Assembly (NCBI GenBank): GCA_946122785.1
Contig: CAMGYJ010000005.1
Coordinates: forward strand, 87,538,547-87,602,546
Length of the DNA: 64,000 bases
DNA from: Linum tenue
Lineage: Eukaryota > Streptophyta > Magnoliopsida > Malpighiales > Linaceae
Direction: 5' to 3'
The notes below the pieces were generated by a model. It worked only from the letters and a program-made list of their open reading frames with translations. It did no database searches and was not told where the DNA came from. Below are positions 1 through 10,722 of this stretch, piece after piece. The position numbers and the translations under genes are program-made. Numbering within the stretch: the first letter of the stretch is position 1; the number at the start of each line of letters is the position of its first letter.

Positions 1-236
1 TGGGGCCGAGCGGCCCTCAACGTCCCAATTATTCCCAAACCCTCAGCGCCCCAATTATTCCCCCAAACACCCGCCCCATTTTTGTTCGTCCCAGCAAGCA
101 GCCGCGAGAAACCCAAACCCGCCCGTAACAGTTGACCCCCGCCGTTGTCCCTGCTTCTAAACGCGGGCGCGGCGAGAGGAAAAGAAGAAGGAGTTGCACC
201 TGATCCCGATCCAAATCCCATCCCTTTCGTGTTTCT
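1..236 (+). other. possible 5' untranslated first exon of a gene
   Basis: This GC-rich stretch has no long reading frame on the plus strand and ends in a good splice-donor context (TTTCTAG then GTAAGG at about 237). The composition then falls to AT-rich DNA, as at a plant first-exon/intron boundary. No downstream coding exon can be linked to it, because Copia sequence follows from about 1060. It could equally be part of a mobile element cut by the window edge. Weak call. Confidence 0.22.
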
Positions 237-1059
237 AGGTAAGGATCACGAACCCCTTCGCGATCTCTAAACTCGATTTACCGATAGTCTAATCCGAAGC
301 TCGTATTTTATTAGCGGTGACGTTTGAGGGTTCGATCAACGAGGAGATCAACATCCCGGGTCATCCAACCTAGGCCTAGCCACGTTCTAGAGGTAAGGGA
401 ACTCGATCCCTTTGAGTTAGATCGATCGATTTGGGGATTTTTCGTGAGGATGCAATTCTGAGGTTTTAGCAACAGGCGTTCAAGCTTTTAGTGACAGAAT
501 TTAGGTGGTCACTAAAGCTGCTGGGAATTTTCAGAAACTTGTTTTAGATGTTTTAAATTGTTTCGAGTCTTTATGGGGATTTGTCCCTGAGTTTTAAAAT
601 TTTATAAATTGAGGGAGGTCTAGGAGATGACTGTAATTTAATTTGGGGATTTTCGAAGATGTATTTTTAATTTTAGAAATTGTTTGATCCTTCGTTTTAA
701 TTAAATAAAAATATTTCCGAGGAGTTTTAAGGGTTTGATAATTTTCCAGGGTATCGGTACTCATGATTGATATAGGAAAATTATTATCCGAATTTTTATG
801 AAGGTTCAAAGTAGTGTAAAATTCGTCCAAAACTACAATGTTTACGTGGCATAAACATAAGTAATTAGATGGGATTTCCATTACTGGAATGCATCTGAAT
901 TACTTATGACGTCTCAAGTTGCCTTGATCAATACCATTGGTAAGTAATTAGATGATATTTCTAAAAATTTGAATTGTTTGTGGTATGCTAATCGAGTGAG
1001 ATCGTACCATTGGTTAACAATTAGATACATATAGTGGTTGTCAAGTTCAATTAGTAAAA
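237..1059. other. non-coding stretch, AT-rich
   Basis: No convincing coding region is visible. If the upstream exon call is right, this would be intron. A second donor-like GTAAGG lies near 392. Nothing else is recognised. Confidence 0.3.
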
Positions 1060-2847
1060 CCATGGAAAATAAATGAGATTATTCCATGATGTTTGGAAAA
1101 TGGTAGAATTGTGGGGGAGGAGAGCTAGCCATTGATCGGCTACTGTCTCAAGACCCTATAATGGGACGCTAACCTATCCATACGACAAAAGTGAAAAAAG
1201 GTAAACGAAATCATACTTGAAAGTATGAAGGTGTCCAATGAGAAAGTGAGAGTCCTTAAATCTTGTGGAGTTAACCCAGTCCAAGGGTATAACTTATGAG
1301 TAAACTCTAGTATATATTGACGTTATGTCAGAGAGCTAGAATATTTATTGATGTTGATCCACTCTTCCCAAAGAGATGATTTTGACCATATACATGAATG
1401 TATATGAACAACATTTCCCAAACCGGAAACGTTGGTTTCAACAACTATGGCGAAATAGTTGAAATGTGGGGGATAAATTGGGGAAAATTGATATGGAATG
1501 TCGCTTGGGTGATTCCAAAGTGAAGTGATGTGAATACTTAGGAGTTTTACGTAAACCCTAAGTTAAGTCATAGATGTCACTACATTCGAAGAGATACTTG
1601 TGAAGCTCAAGTACTCTAAGGTTAATGAAGTAGAGTGACTTCAACACCGTTGGCATGTGTTATGTTTATTGCAAGGCAATAAAATCGATGTGAATACTTA
1701 GGAGTTTTACGTAAACCCTAAGTTAAGTCATAGATGTCGAAGAGATACTTGTGAAGCTCAAGTACTCTAAGGTTAATGAAGTAGAGTGACTTCAACACCG
1801 TTGGCATGTGTTATGTTTATTGCAAGGCAATAAAATCAAGGCAAACACACATGATGTATAGTGAATCTAAAGAGACGAGTCTTTGGAGTATTATACCCAA
1901 AGGAACTTACCGGATGAACCACAAGGTATAATCCATTGATGGATGTGGATTTATGGTTGATGGGGAGCAGTACCTTGGAAAACATCCAAGTTGAACTGAA
2001 TATATACCCACTCTAAGACCGGTTAATTTTTATATTCTGTCCCCCAAAGGCTGGCGTTAATAAAATGCAATTGTGCACAAAATGGTGATTGCAAGGGCTA
2101 GAAGTGTTATGTGAAAAATCTCGTCGTAGAAACATAACATTATTGACTGGTTAATTTCTAGTGAAGTTATCGGAGATGATCAGTTTAGGTCAAGTGATAA
2201 CAAACATGGGACCCACCTAGAAATTAATTAAATCATCGAAGGGAATGGACTCGTGGCCTAGGACAACTCATCATGGCGGTAACTCTACCTAAGCAGGATT
2301 GGCAGACCCAACCTCTAGGTTCAAGGAGCAAACAAAGTTGTGAATGATGGTCCGACATTGTCAAATTATTCAAATTCCATTCTCATGATTAGACAATGTC
2401 CAACTATAAGGGTAAACCTAAAGATGGAAGGTTTTTTATGGTTTCTAAGTTTGCCACGGGATGTGATCATATAGTGTATTTTTGGAATACATGTTTAGAA
2501 ATCACCTATGTGAATGTGAAGTGGAGTCGCTTCAAGGAGAATAAAAGAAGGCCAGTTCTCTAAGCACTCATGAGACCAGGCGGTGTTCATGGCTAAAACG
2601 AACACAACAATGAGAACCAATGAACGGATAAGAGTTAGTTGTCTGACATATGTTGTCTTAGTATACAAGCAAAACCGACTGTTCAAAGATATCACATCTA
2701 CCGATTGGTGAGTATACTCGATATATGTTCACTAAGGAAGGTTCAAAGGGAAACCTACCTATTCCGATGCAACTAATTCGTAGTCGAGAATCACACGATA
2801 TTTTGCATAGATTTTGAAGTACAACATTCTCCATTCATGTGGGGGAT
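1060..2847 (+). mobile_element. 3' internal part of a degenerate Copia retrotransposon
   Basis: The block has no open frame. It ends in a polypurine tract (GTGGGGGAT, about 2839-2847) directly before a TGTTGGG LTR start, the usual 3' arrangement of plant Copia elements. The phrase CACCTATGTGAATGTG near 2505 recurs in the corresponding 3' region of the second Copia element (near 14938), so the two look related. Gag and pol are not recognisable. The left limit is approximate, and no 5' LTR of this element is in the window. Confidence 0.55.
1527..1837. repeat. tandem duplication, 160-bp and 151-bp copies
   Basis: Copy 1 (1527-1686) and copy 2 (1687-1837) both begin GATGTGAATACTTAGGAG and both end GCAAGGCAATAAAATC. 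They are almost identical except for a 9-bp deletion (ACTACATTC) in copy 2. The duplication lies inside the degenerate Copia 3' region and looks young relative to its surroundings. Confidence 0.93.
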
Positions 2848-3588
2848 TGTTGGGATTTTTAGTGGTGTGAATGGAAATAAAAAGGGAAAGTTTCAAGAGA
2901 GTCTCTTGAAGTACCATGTTGGTAAGATGTGGGAAGGCACGGCCTTGAATTCGATCGATTTGATATAATATGTGGTTAATCGGTTAAATTGGTTTGTGTA
3001 CCAAACGGGCCAAACTAAACTGAGTTGAACCAAATTGAACCGAACCGATATGGCGGTTGGAATAACCAAACCGGTCTAACTACTATAGGCCGAACCGATG
3101 CAATGGTTCATTATTTTAAAACGAACCAATGTATTGGTTGGGGTGTAACCACTCATATGAAGAGTCGCCTCCCTTCGTAAGCATCCCTTCATTTTCTATA
3201 AATAGCACCTAACCCCCTCTAGTTTTTACATGGATATTTCCGGTACCAAAACTCTGCTAAAATCCAAAACTAGTTTTATACATTCTTTTCAAAGAGAAAA
3301 TCGAGTCAAGTGTGATTCTCGCCGGTTCGCTGCGTTCGATGGGTTCCGGGGTTTGAGGTACCGCTACGCCGGAAAAAGTACGTCCTTTCTATCCTGGGAG
3401 GAATCATTCCATAACCTTGGGTACTAGAGGGGAATAAGATTCTTTAAGGAGAGATAGTGAATTCTATCGGCTAGGACGCTTGCATGTGTCTTTTCATGTT
3501 TTCTTAATCTTATGTGTTTGCTTGTGTTAATCTTATGTGTTTGCTTGTGTTGCAAGAAAATAGTATATGTGAAATTTTTTCCTCAACA
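2848..3588 (+). mobile_element. Copia 3' LTR (741 bp)
   Basis: The LTR starts TGTTGGGATTTTTAG right after a polypurine tract and ends CCTCAACA, giving the canonical TGTTG...CAACA termini. A TATA-like box (TATAAATAG, 3197-3205) sits where an LTR promoter is expected. A 22-bp phrase around TCTTATGTGTTTGC is duplicated in tandem at about 3509-3552. The partner 5' LTR is not in the window, so a target-site duplication cannot be tested. Confidence 0.75.
3197..3205 (+). promoter_or_regulatory. LTR TATA box
   Basis: TATAAATAG lies inside the Copia 3' LTR, about 350 bp from its start, followed by a GC-richer stretch. This is the typical position of the U3 promoter of a plant Copia LTR. Any activity is inferred. 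Confidence 0.45.
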
Positions 3589-3613
3589 CTACTGATTATC
3601 CATTAATGTTTCA

Positions 3614-3645
3614 CTAGCTTTTTACCCGGCCCGTTGGCAGGAGAA
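3614..3645 (-). mobile_element. Helitron 3' terminus (minus strand)
   Basis: Read on the minus strand, an imperfect 6-bp hairpin (CCTGCC / GGCCGG, one mismatch) is followed by about 8 nt and then CTAG, with T as the next base. That is the Helitron 3' signature inserted at A^T. The body should extend toward higher coordinates. The inner sequence resembles the better-formed terminus at 5136, so both may belong to one family. No 5' end was located. Confidence 0.5.
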
Positions 3646-4935
3646 TTTCATTTTGTCATTTATATCAATTAATTTATCTATATGTTTACAACTTTTTTAC
3701 TGCTATAATTTTTTATACTCACTTATAAAGTGAGTATGTAATATGTTTATATTAAAAATTCTCAATACTTATAAAACTCACCAATGATGTTTCAATTCTC
3801 TGATCATAAATCATATTGTGAAGGTTATCACGTCTTATTTAGAATAGTATATAAAAAATTTCTCAATCAAGCCACTCAAATTTATTATACTATAAAACAT
3901 ATAGCAATTTATGATTCTTGAGCTAGGACAAACTCAACCAATTATTAAGAATTCAGATTATTGGATAAAGATACTTAATTACTTGATAAATTGTGCTTAT
4001 CCCAAATGAAACAAGACACACACTGTAACACTTATGATGATCAGCTTTTCTAATCTTAACTCATTTTCATGTGAATGTTCATTAAGTCTCTGTTGGGGAT
4101 CTTATGCCAAAATTTGTCTATCGAGATACTCAAATTTAGTATCTTATACAATTTATTAGTCAAATCTTTCAAACTTTTAAAATTATTAGCCAAACCTTTC
4201 AAAATACAAAGCACTAGTCAAACGTTAACTCCAAGTTAGCATTTTTGTTAGTAATATTGACTCAACAACATGATGATGAGTTGGCGGAGACACGTGACGC
4301 TGAATATTCCAGAATTATAGTATTTTAATTAAGAGAAGAGTTATAATATTATTAAAAATAACAGTCAAATGGTTAATATTTTGATGAAATACAAAATATT
4401 TGACTAACTTTTTTATTTGGAAAGGTTTAGGTATCAAATTTTATTTACTCAATATGTACCAATTGCTAATTCTAGAATTTTGGACTAACCATCAACCCAT
4501 GGTTGTTGTCAACATGTTAGCTTAGAATTAGGCGATCTAAATGCAATAATGCACACACGTGTCATTCAACTATGAAAATTGTCAACCCATGTTTAATCAA
4601 TTCTAGGTCAGTGGTTGATGAAACATAGTGTTTATCGTACATCGTCAACAAAGATTTCTCTAACATTCACACATGTCATATAATACGTGTACATCGTCAA
4701 GTTTCTACCCGGACCTTTTGTTATATAATACTTATTTTATTTAATAGATATATACATTAGAAATAAGAGAGTGTTTAATAGCCAAAAATATAAAAATAAC
4801 ATAACATAGTTCGTTTTTGAAAGTAGATTGATCGTTTGATTGTCTAACAATTGTTTTCTCTCCTTCAATCGTTATATTTTGTTTAATCAATAAAATATTA
4901 TTATTTATCTTTTTGTATAAAATATAACTTATTAT
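3646..4935. other. AT-rich non-coding stretch
   Basis: No gene-like frame. If the Helitron terminus at 3614 is genuine, at least part of this is body of a non-autonomous Helitron. A fragment near 4700 (TTTCTACCCGGACC) resembles that terminus weakly. Confidence 0.3.
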
Positions 4936-5135
4936 TAAGTTTTAGTAAAAAAAGTAGAAAATTTGCTTGATAAAGTTTAATAAGATATTTTTGTTTAAAC
5001 AAACGCTATATATATCACTCTACAAATATTAGTCTATTGCTACAAACTTAGATATAATAAAAAAACAAAAATGAATTATTGAATAAAATAAAAAAATCAT
5101 TTAAAGAAGAGAGAGATAACTCTATAAATAAATCA
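4936..5135. repeat. dispersed repeat, copy 1 (200 bp)
   Basis: This segment, starting TAAGTTTTAGTAAAAAAAG, is about 95% identical by eye to 8584-8784. Here it stops exactly at AAATCA, where a Helitron-like CTAG terminus begins. The second copy continues AAATCA-TTAACT, so copy 2 acts as an empty site for the insertion. Confidence 0.9.
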
Positions 5136-5164
5136 CTAGATTAGGGCCCGGCCTCTTGGCCGGG
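5136..5164 (-). mobile_element. Helitron 3' terminus with perfect hairpin (minus strand)
   Basis: On the minus strand the order is a perfect 7-bp stem (CCCGGCC/GGCCGGG, plus-strand 5147-5153 and 5158-5164) with a 4-nt loop, 7 nt, CTAG, then T. The insertion point is A^T in the paralogous empty site (8784/8785), as expected for a Helitron. The element body should run toward higher coordinates. Its 5' TC end was not found, so its length is unknown. Confidence 0.65.
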
Positions 5165-5990
5165 AGAGTTTGATTTTTATGTGTATGTGTAGTAAACATT
5201 GAGGATTAAAGTAACAATTTAATTTGGTAAGTTCTCCATGAATAATATAGGAAAGTATTTAATGTATTTGACTAATGAAGTTTAAAAAATGACAAACAAC
5301 GCCCAACTACACTAACGTAAATTCATATTTCAAACAAAGTCAGATCTACATAAAAATATCTAAGAAGAACAATGATAAGAGTTGTTTTACATCACACATA
5401 CATAATCAATCTTCAATATACGATAAATTTTTTTGCCTTTTCCATTGACTTTCGTGTATTCAATGATATTATGAAACAAACCATATGTTTAGAGTGTACT
5501 TAAAAAGAAACAAACTAACTCACACAGTCATGGTTCCATTGACTTTAGTGTATTCAATGATATAATGAAACAAACCATGCAGATCTCCAGCCGCAAGTTC
5601 AACTAATAAAGCAACACATAAAAAGCTAAATCAAAGCGAAAAGAAGGCAAAAACTAAAAGCAGCATACCTAACATTTTGGGGGAAATCCACAACAATAAA
5701 AATCATTGTATGAACACTTGATAATGATTTGAACACTTGTGATATATGAGTAGTGAAAGTTAATAAAAGTCATTGTAGCTCTTATTCAAGTTAGAAAGAC
5801 TTTGATTTAATGGTAAGTAAACAATGATATGTAGTGCTTAAGAGGGAAGATGAGACCTTACATTGTTTATTAATATTCATCTTAGTTTCATAAATTTTAC
5901 ATCATTAAAAATTTATGTGCTGAATAGAAACCCGTCCAAGTTTGGAGCCATTGTAATATGTAAGTTATGAGGCAAATGAAAAGTCTCAAC
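5165..5990. other. AT-rich non-coding stretch, probable Helitron body
   Basis: No coding frame. A 30-nt phrase (CCATTGACTT...GTGTATTCAATGATAT) occurs twice, near 5440 and 5530. By orientation, this sequence belongs to the element whose 3' end is at 5136. Confidence 0.3.
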
Positions 5991-6454
5991 AAGGTTGTCA
6001 ACCCGCGGGTTGACCCGGACCCGGTGAATCTAGTGAGTCAAGGGTTAATGGGTCACCCGGTTTAGCCCGGTTTAGCCCGAAAATATGGAAAGATTCATTA
6101 TATTATACTTATCCTGATAAATTATATCAAATCTCATCGAACATATGAGTTATAACATATAATATTACACTAAAATAACATGTCGTACTTAGATCCAACA
6201 TATAGTGAAAATTCACACACAATTATATAACAACAATAATTAAATGTTCAACTTAGGATTCCAAAGATTGAGTTAGGCGAGAAGAAAATTAAAAAATAGG
6301 CGCATTTCGCAAACCAAAGAAAAAAATGATACAATTTGACCTCTAACCCGATACCTTGTAGCGGTCGACTCGGCGGATGCGTGCAGCCCATTTTTCTCAC
6401 CGGGTCAGGGTCAAATTCGGTCGACCAAGGGGTCGACCCGCGGGTTGACAACCT
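5991..6454. mobile_element. 464-bp non-autonomous TIR element (copy 1, uninterrupted)
   Basis: The ends are inverted copies of AAGGTTGTCAACCCGCGGG: left start at 5991, right end CCCGCGGGTTGACAACCT at 6437-6454. The interior is AT-rich and non-coding. A clean target duplication is not obvious, so the superfamily is left open. A second copy, split by a Helitron, lies at 15951-16105 plus 26670-26923. This copy therefore serves as the empty-site reference for that insertion. Confidence 0.75.
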
Positions 6455-8509
6455 ACTCTCAAGCATCCACATGCTTGCAAAATAAATCTATATTATCAAA
6501 CATAAAATCATATCTTGCATCATGAAAAAGAACAAAAAAGTAGTAATTCGATAATCAATATAAGAATCAATATGGACACAATATCTAACCAAGAGAAGAG
6601 GAAGCGAAAAAAACACATATTGCTGTGTATAGATTCCGCTCACGATGTTTCAAAGTGAAAAATATCATAAAAATTATTAACCAATAAAAGGAAACGGTTA
6701 AGGGGAAAATGCAGCTATTTGAACCTAAAATGAGAGGAATTAATATCCTACACCATCATATATAATGATATATTATATCCCAGAACATCATAAACAAATC
6801 TATCTAAATGAAAAAGTATACTAAATTGAATCCAATGTAAAAGTAACGATAAAGATAGATATTATATCCACCTAAGGAATAATAAAGTAAACCATGTTTC
6901 TTAGAGACATCTCTCGATAGAACCACTCTATTATAAAACCCATTTCGTCAAACAATTGCATCATATAGAGTTTTAACTTAAATTTGAAGTGCTTATAATT
7001 AGCTATTTCAACTCATGAATGAATTAATTATATCATTTGGTAAAAGAAAATAATTTCTAAACTTGAGAGTTATTTCGTTTGTTGTTAAATCATTTGAACT
7101 AAAGTATGAAATTTCTTCAGAATCGTTATTTTATTCATTATTATTAAAATTGCTATTTTTATTATAATGTCTAAGCATGTCTAGGCGAGCTAAGAGATAG
7201 ACAAATGCCCAATGACCGTCGTACGCCTAACGTGCTGCTGAACCTCAATAATTATAGCAAACTTTGAGCGCATCTTATAAATTTGATCACTTCTATTTGG
7301 GTATAATTGATTACATCAATAAAGCGATCAATCAAAGAGTCTTTCTTTAAGATTTTGATAAGATGTCCCCTACTGCACAATTAGTATGACTAAATTGTAC
7401 TAAGATAACCATGTATTGAATTTTGAATCGATAGCGTAAAAGATTGTACTAACTCAAGTAGAGTTTTAGCTACTCAGTACTTCATATTCGCATGTAGATA
7501 GCTATTTCGAAGAGTTCGAATATTGATTGAGTTTGTTGAACTTTACCTAACGAAACTATGATATCAAGCGCAATATATTATGCTTTTAGGAGAAATTGGG
7601 AGAATATGTTGGTGACATCAAACCTAACATGGATACCATTGAATTTAAGTGATAAGCAACATTTATGTTTAATAGATTAGACATGAAAAATATATTTAGC
7701 ATTCTCATAAGTTGGTGTGAATAAGTGAATAATTAGGATTTGAAAGCTAGAAACAAACTTGATTTATAAATAACTGCAAATGATATTGTGAAAAAGAAAA
7801 CAAATGCTTAGAGCATAGCTAGGCATGAGAGTGTTACATTAAACTCTCTAAGAGAAAGCAAGTAACCATTAATAGTTAGCTGTGGATACTGAAATAGTTA
7901 ACTATGATGAATACTATATACTGGTATTAATACTTGGACCTTAGCTTGAACATTGCATCATGATGATAAAAATTATTTCATTAATTACATTATTGAAATA
8001 AGGGGTCGTATGGAAGTTTTGATTGTTTTTTTTAGATTGTTAAAATAAATACATTTTTCATAATACAATACATACGTTTTTATTTTTGTTCATGCACAAT
8101 CGTGAATTATTTGCTTGATTTGACTAAACTATCATTCAAATTGATTGATTAAACAATTTCGAATTTTAGCATAGTCTGTCGAGATAATTGGTATCGGTGT
8201 TTGTCATTTTTATTTATCTTGAAATGTGTGGTACCAGTGTCCTTATATTATCATTGAACACTTCATTCAACACTTCAATTCAATGCGCAATATTCCAACC
8301 AATGATATTTGTGTTGAGATTTTAAGATGATCCTTCATTTATAAGTTAGAAAAAATTATAAATTAATTATTAAAATATGAAAATAGAAGTATCAAACTCT
8401 ACAAAATACTTACAGGAGACTTAGCGGGCTAACTAACTGTGATAGAAAAGTACTTTGTTTTCCATAATTTTAACTTCCTCTATGTTTGTATTAATAAAGT
8501 ACAACAAAT
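6455..8509. other. AT-rich stretch without recognisable genes
   Basis: No frame above background. Phrases near 7450-7560 (GCATGTAGATAGCTATTTCGAAGAG) hint at decayed retroelement sequence but are too degraded to assign. Confidence 0.3.
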
Positions 8510-8583
8510 GTGTCTAGTGTAATTGGTTACAATTCTTGTATTTGATGGAAGGGACCATGGTTCAAATCATAGCATTGATATCT
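8510..8583 (+). mobile_element. possible tRNA-derived SINE head
   Basis: An A-box-like TAGTGTAATTGG (8515-8526) and a B-box-like GGTTCAAATC (8559-8568) are spaced about 33 nt apart, as in tRNA-derived RNA polymerase III promoters. The sequence does not fold as a complete tRNA. The A/T-rich 200-bp dispersed repeat follows immediately. A chance match cannot be excluded. Confidence 0.35.
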
Positions 8584-8784
8584 TAAGTTTTAGTAAAAAA
8601 AGTATAAAATTTGCTTGATAAAGTTTAATAAGATATTTTTGTTTAAACAAACACTATATATATCACTCTACAAATATTAGTCTATTGCTACAGACTTAGA
8701 TATAATAAAAAACAAAAATGAATTATTGAATAAAATAAAAAAAATCATTTAAAGAAAGAGAGAGATAACTCTATAAATAAATCA
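8584..8784. repeat. dispersed repeat, copy 2 (201 bp)
   Basis: This is a near-identical copy of 4936-5135. It continues uninterrupted past AAATCA into TTAACTAAATTTTTTG, so it shows the pre-insertion sequence for the Helitron terminus at 5136. Confidence 0.9.
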
Positions 8785-9315
8785 TTAACTAAATTTTTTG
8801 TTTGTAAAAAAATTGTCCACTTTAACAACTTGTAAATTCTCAAAGTGCTTATATGGTGCATTAGCTTTACATCCCCAAATATTTTAAAGAACCTTCCAAA
8901 TGATTCCCATCGTGTCCTCAACATGATCCTCTTTTCCTGGTATGTTTACCTGTTAGTTATCACCAGACAGATTGAACATCTTTTTTTGAATATATCTGCT
9001 AACATTTTAGCTCTGGATGTTAGTGGATTGAGCAGATTTTCTTCATATGATACTTATAGTCGCATTCTACTATTATAAATAATACACAGAAAGGTTAGAC
9101 ATTCTGGGGTCATTTAACCCCCAAGTCTCCTTCGCTTCACTTACTTCTGTTCAAAAATTTATATCTTGATCACTTTTTAGGTACCACAAAAAATAGCAAA
9201 TAAATAGAATTGAAGAGAAACAAATGAGCATAAGATATGGTTTTGGAACAGTAAGGGGAATGTATAGTTTACCAAAATTCTAAACCATTTAGTCACACAG
9301 TTTAATCGGAGTTTT
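8785..9315. other. AT-rich stretch, no gene seen
   Basis: A 77-codon frame at 8845-9078 has no recognisable family features and a composition like its surroundings. It is treated as chance. Confidence 0.3.
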
Positions 9316-9762
9316 TGTCGGGAATGAAGACTTTGAAAGCTATATTGAATTAATTATCCAGTATTCTTTCTAAATACGAATATAAGATGGATAATTATGG
9401 AAGTAATTATCTTCCTAATTAAAGTAATTATGAAAGTAATTATCTTCCTAATTAAAATATGGCTTATTCCCAAAGAAAGAGAGAATATTCTAGGTTTTCT
9501 GGTCTTATAAATAGCAGACCCGTAGACCTTCTAAAGACACCTTAGAGAGTAGAAACACGAGAGAGAGTGAGATTCAGAGAGCTCAGGTTTTCGCACAAAA
9601 CCGCCGAGCAAATTTAATGAGTGGCTGTTTTATCCTGGAGGCGACCTGCTGATAGTTTGTTGTGCGCAATACAAGGCAGTGCCGCGAACGTTTTAAAGAG
9701 AGCGACCTAGTCCGCGATTCAACCAAATCGATAACCTAGATTTTTTTGTTCGATTTTTAACA
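9316..9762 (+). repeat. 5' LTR of the Copia element
   Basis: Starts TGTCGGGAATG and ends TTTTTAACA. It aligns with 15246-15719 over most of its length. The phrase CTTATAAATAGCAGACC (about 9508) carries a TATA box. Confidence 0.88.
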
Positions 9763-10288
9763 ATTTTAATACGTTTGGTTACCGTGGAGCTTAACGTGGT
9801 GTTAATACTTGTTACTTCTGTCGATATATTGCATCGGGAGCTTAACGTGGAGGCCTTTATTCTTGCCTAGCATCATGACGTGGAAGCAGTAGCCGCCAAA
9901 TAACGGTGATTAAAAGAGACAGGAAGGCCTTTAACAATAATTTTGGGCAGAGTATTTTGTGCTCTTTCAATGCAGGTCCACATGTAAGCAGTGAATTAAT
10001 TCCCTCCAATTTCCAATTCCTTGGTGCTGGCGTGGGATGAAACCAAATGGGGATGGAAGGAATTTGGGCATTTTCTAGAAGAAATTGGACACAGAAAGCA
10101 ATGGATGGAGACATGGAGTTCGTCTGGGCGAAACTGGGTTAGTACTTCCCACCGGTTCCGTCGCGCGAAGGGTCTGGAAGCAATTATTGTTGCCCCCAAT
10201 TAGAAACCCTCGTTCGCAGCAAACTCCCGCTTCAAGCTTTCAACCATGATGGAGGAACAGTGGAACACCATCGTATCATAAAAAGAAA
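9763..10288 (+). other. Copia leader region and unassigned sequence
   Basis: A degenerate primer-binding-like phrase (TTGGTTACCGTGGAGC) follows the 5' LTR. The phrase GAGCTTAACGTGG occurs twice, at about 9787 and 9840. The short frames here overlap on both strands and show no family features. The last 10 bp (TAAAAAGAAA, 10279-10288) are the target duplication of the Pack-MULE. Confidence 0.4.
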
Positions 10289-10605
10289 GGGTTAATTGCA
10301 TGGTTGGTCACTGAAATTACAAAAAGCGTTCATATTCGGTCACTATAAATATTTAAATCCACTTTTGGTCACTAACTTTACAAAAACTGTTCATTTATGG
10401 TCACTCTCCGTTAGCTGCCGTCCAACGCCGTTAACGACGTCCGTTAAGTGATGACGTGGCTGACGGATTTGCCTAATCAGCACTTTTTAACCCCAAAATT
10501 GACTGACCCGACCCGCCACGTCATTTAAACCTGCCATGTCAGCTAAACCTAACCAAACCTCTACCCAAACCCGACCAGACTTGCTAACTAAAACCAAACC
10601 AAACC
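10289..10605 (+). repeat. left terminal inverted repeat of the Pack-MULE
   Basis: About 317 bp, inverted relative to 11765-12081. Differences are scattered single bases, for example TATTCGG versus TGTTTGG near position 50. Confidence 0.92.
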
Positions 10606-10722
10606 AGACCCCCAAAATTGTTTGACTAAAACCCTAATCAAGAACAGAAATGAACCTTACCGAATTTAACTTTCAATGCACAGAGCTACGAGGATGAGCC
10701 ATTTCCAGGGAGTCAGTACTCG

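Noticed and set aside
6248..6472. 74-codon minus-strand frame
   Set aside because: Lies within the non-coding TIR element 5991-6454; the second copy of the element does not keep it open.
8510..8583. Complete tRNA gene
   Set aside because: A and B box-like motifs are present, but acceptor, D and T stems do not pair, so only a SINE head was considered.
10021..10203. 60-codon plus-strand frame with two overlapping antisense frames
   Set aside because: No family features, and frames are open on both strands in Copia leader sequence.
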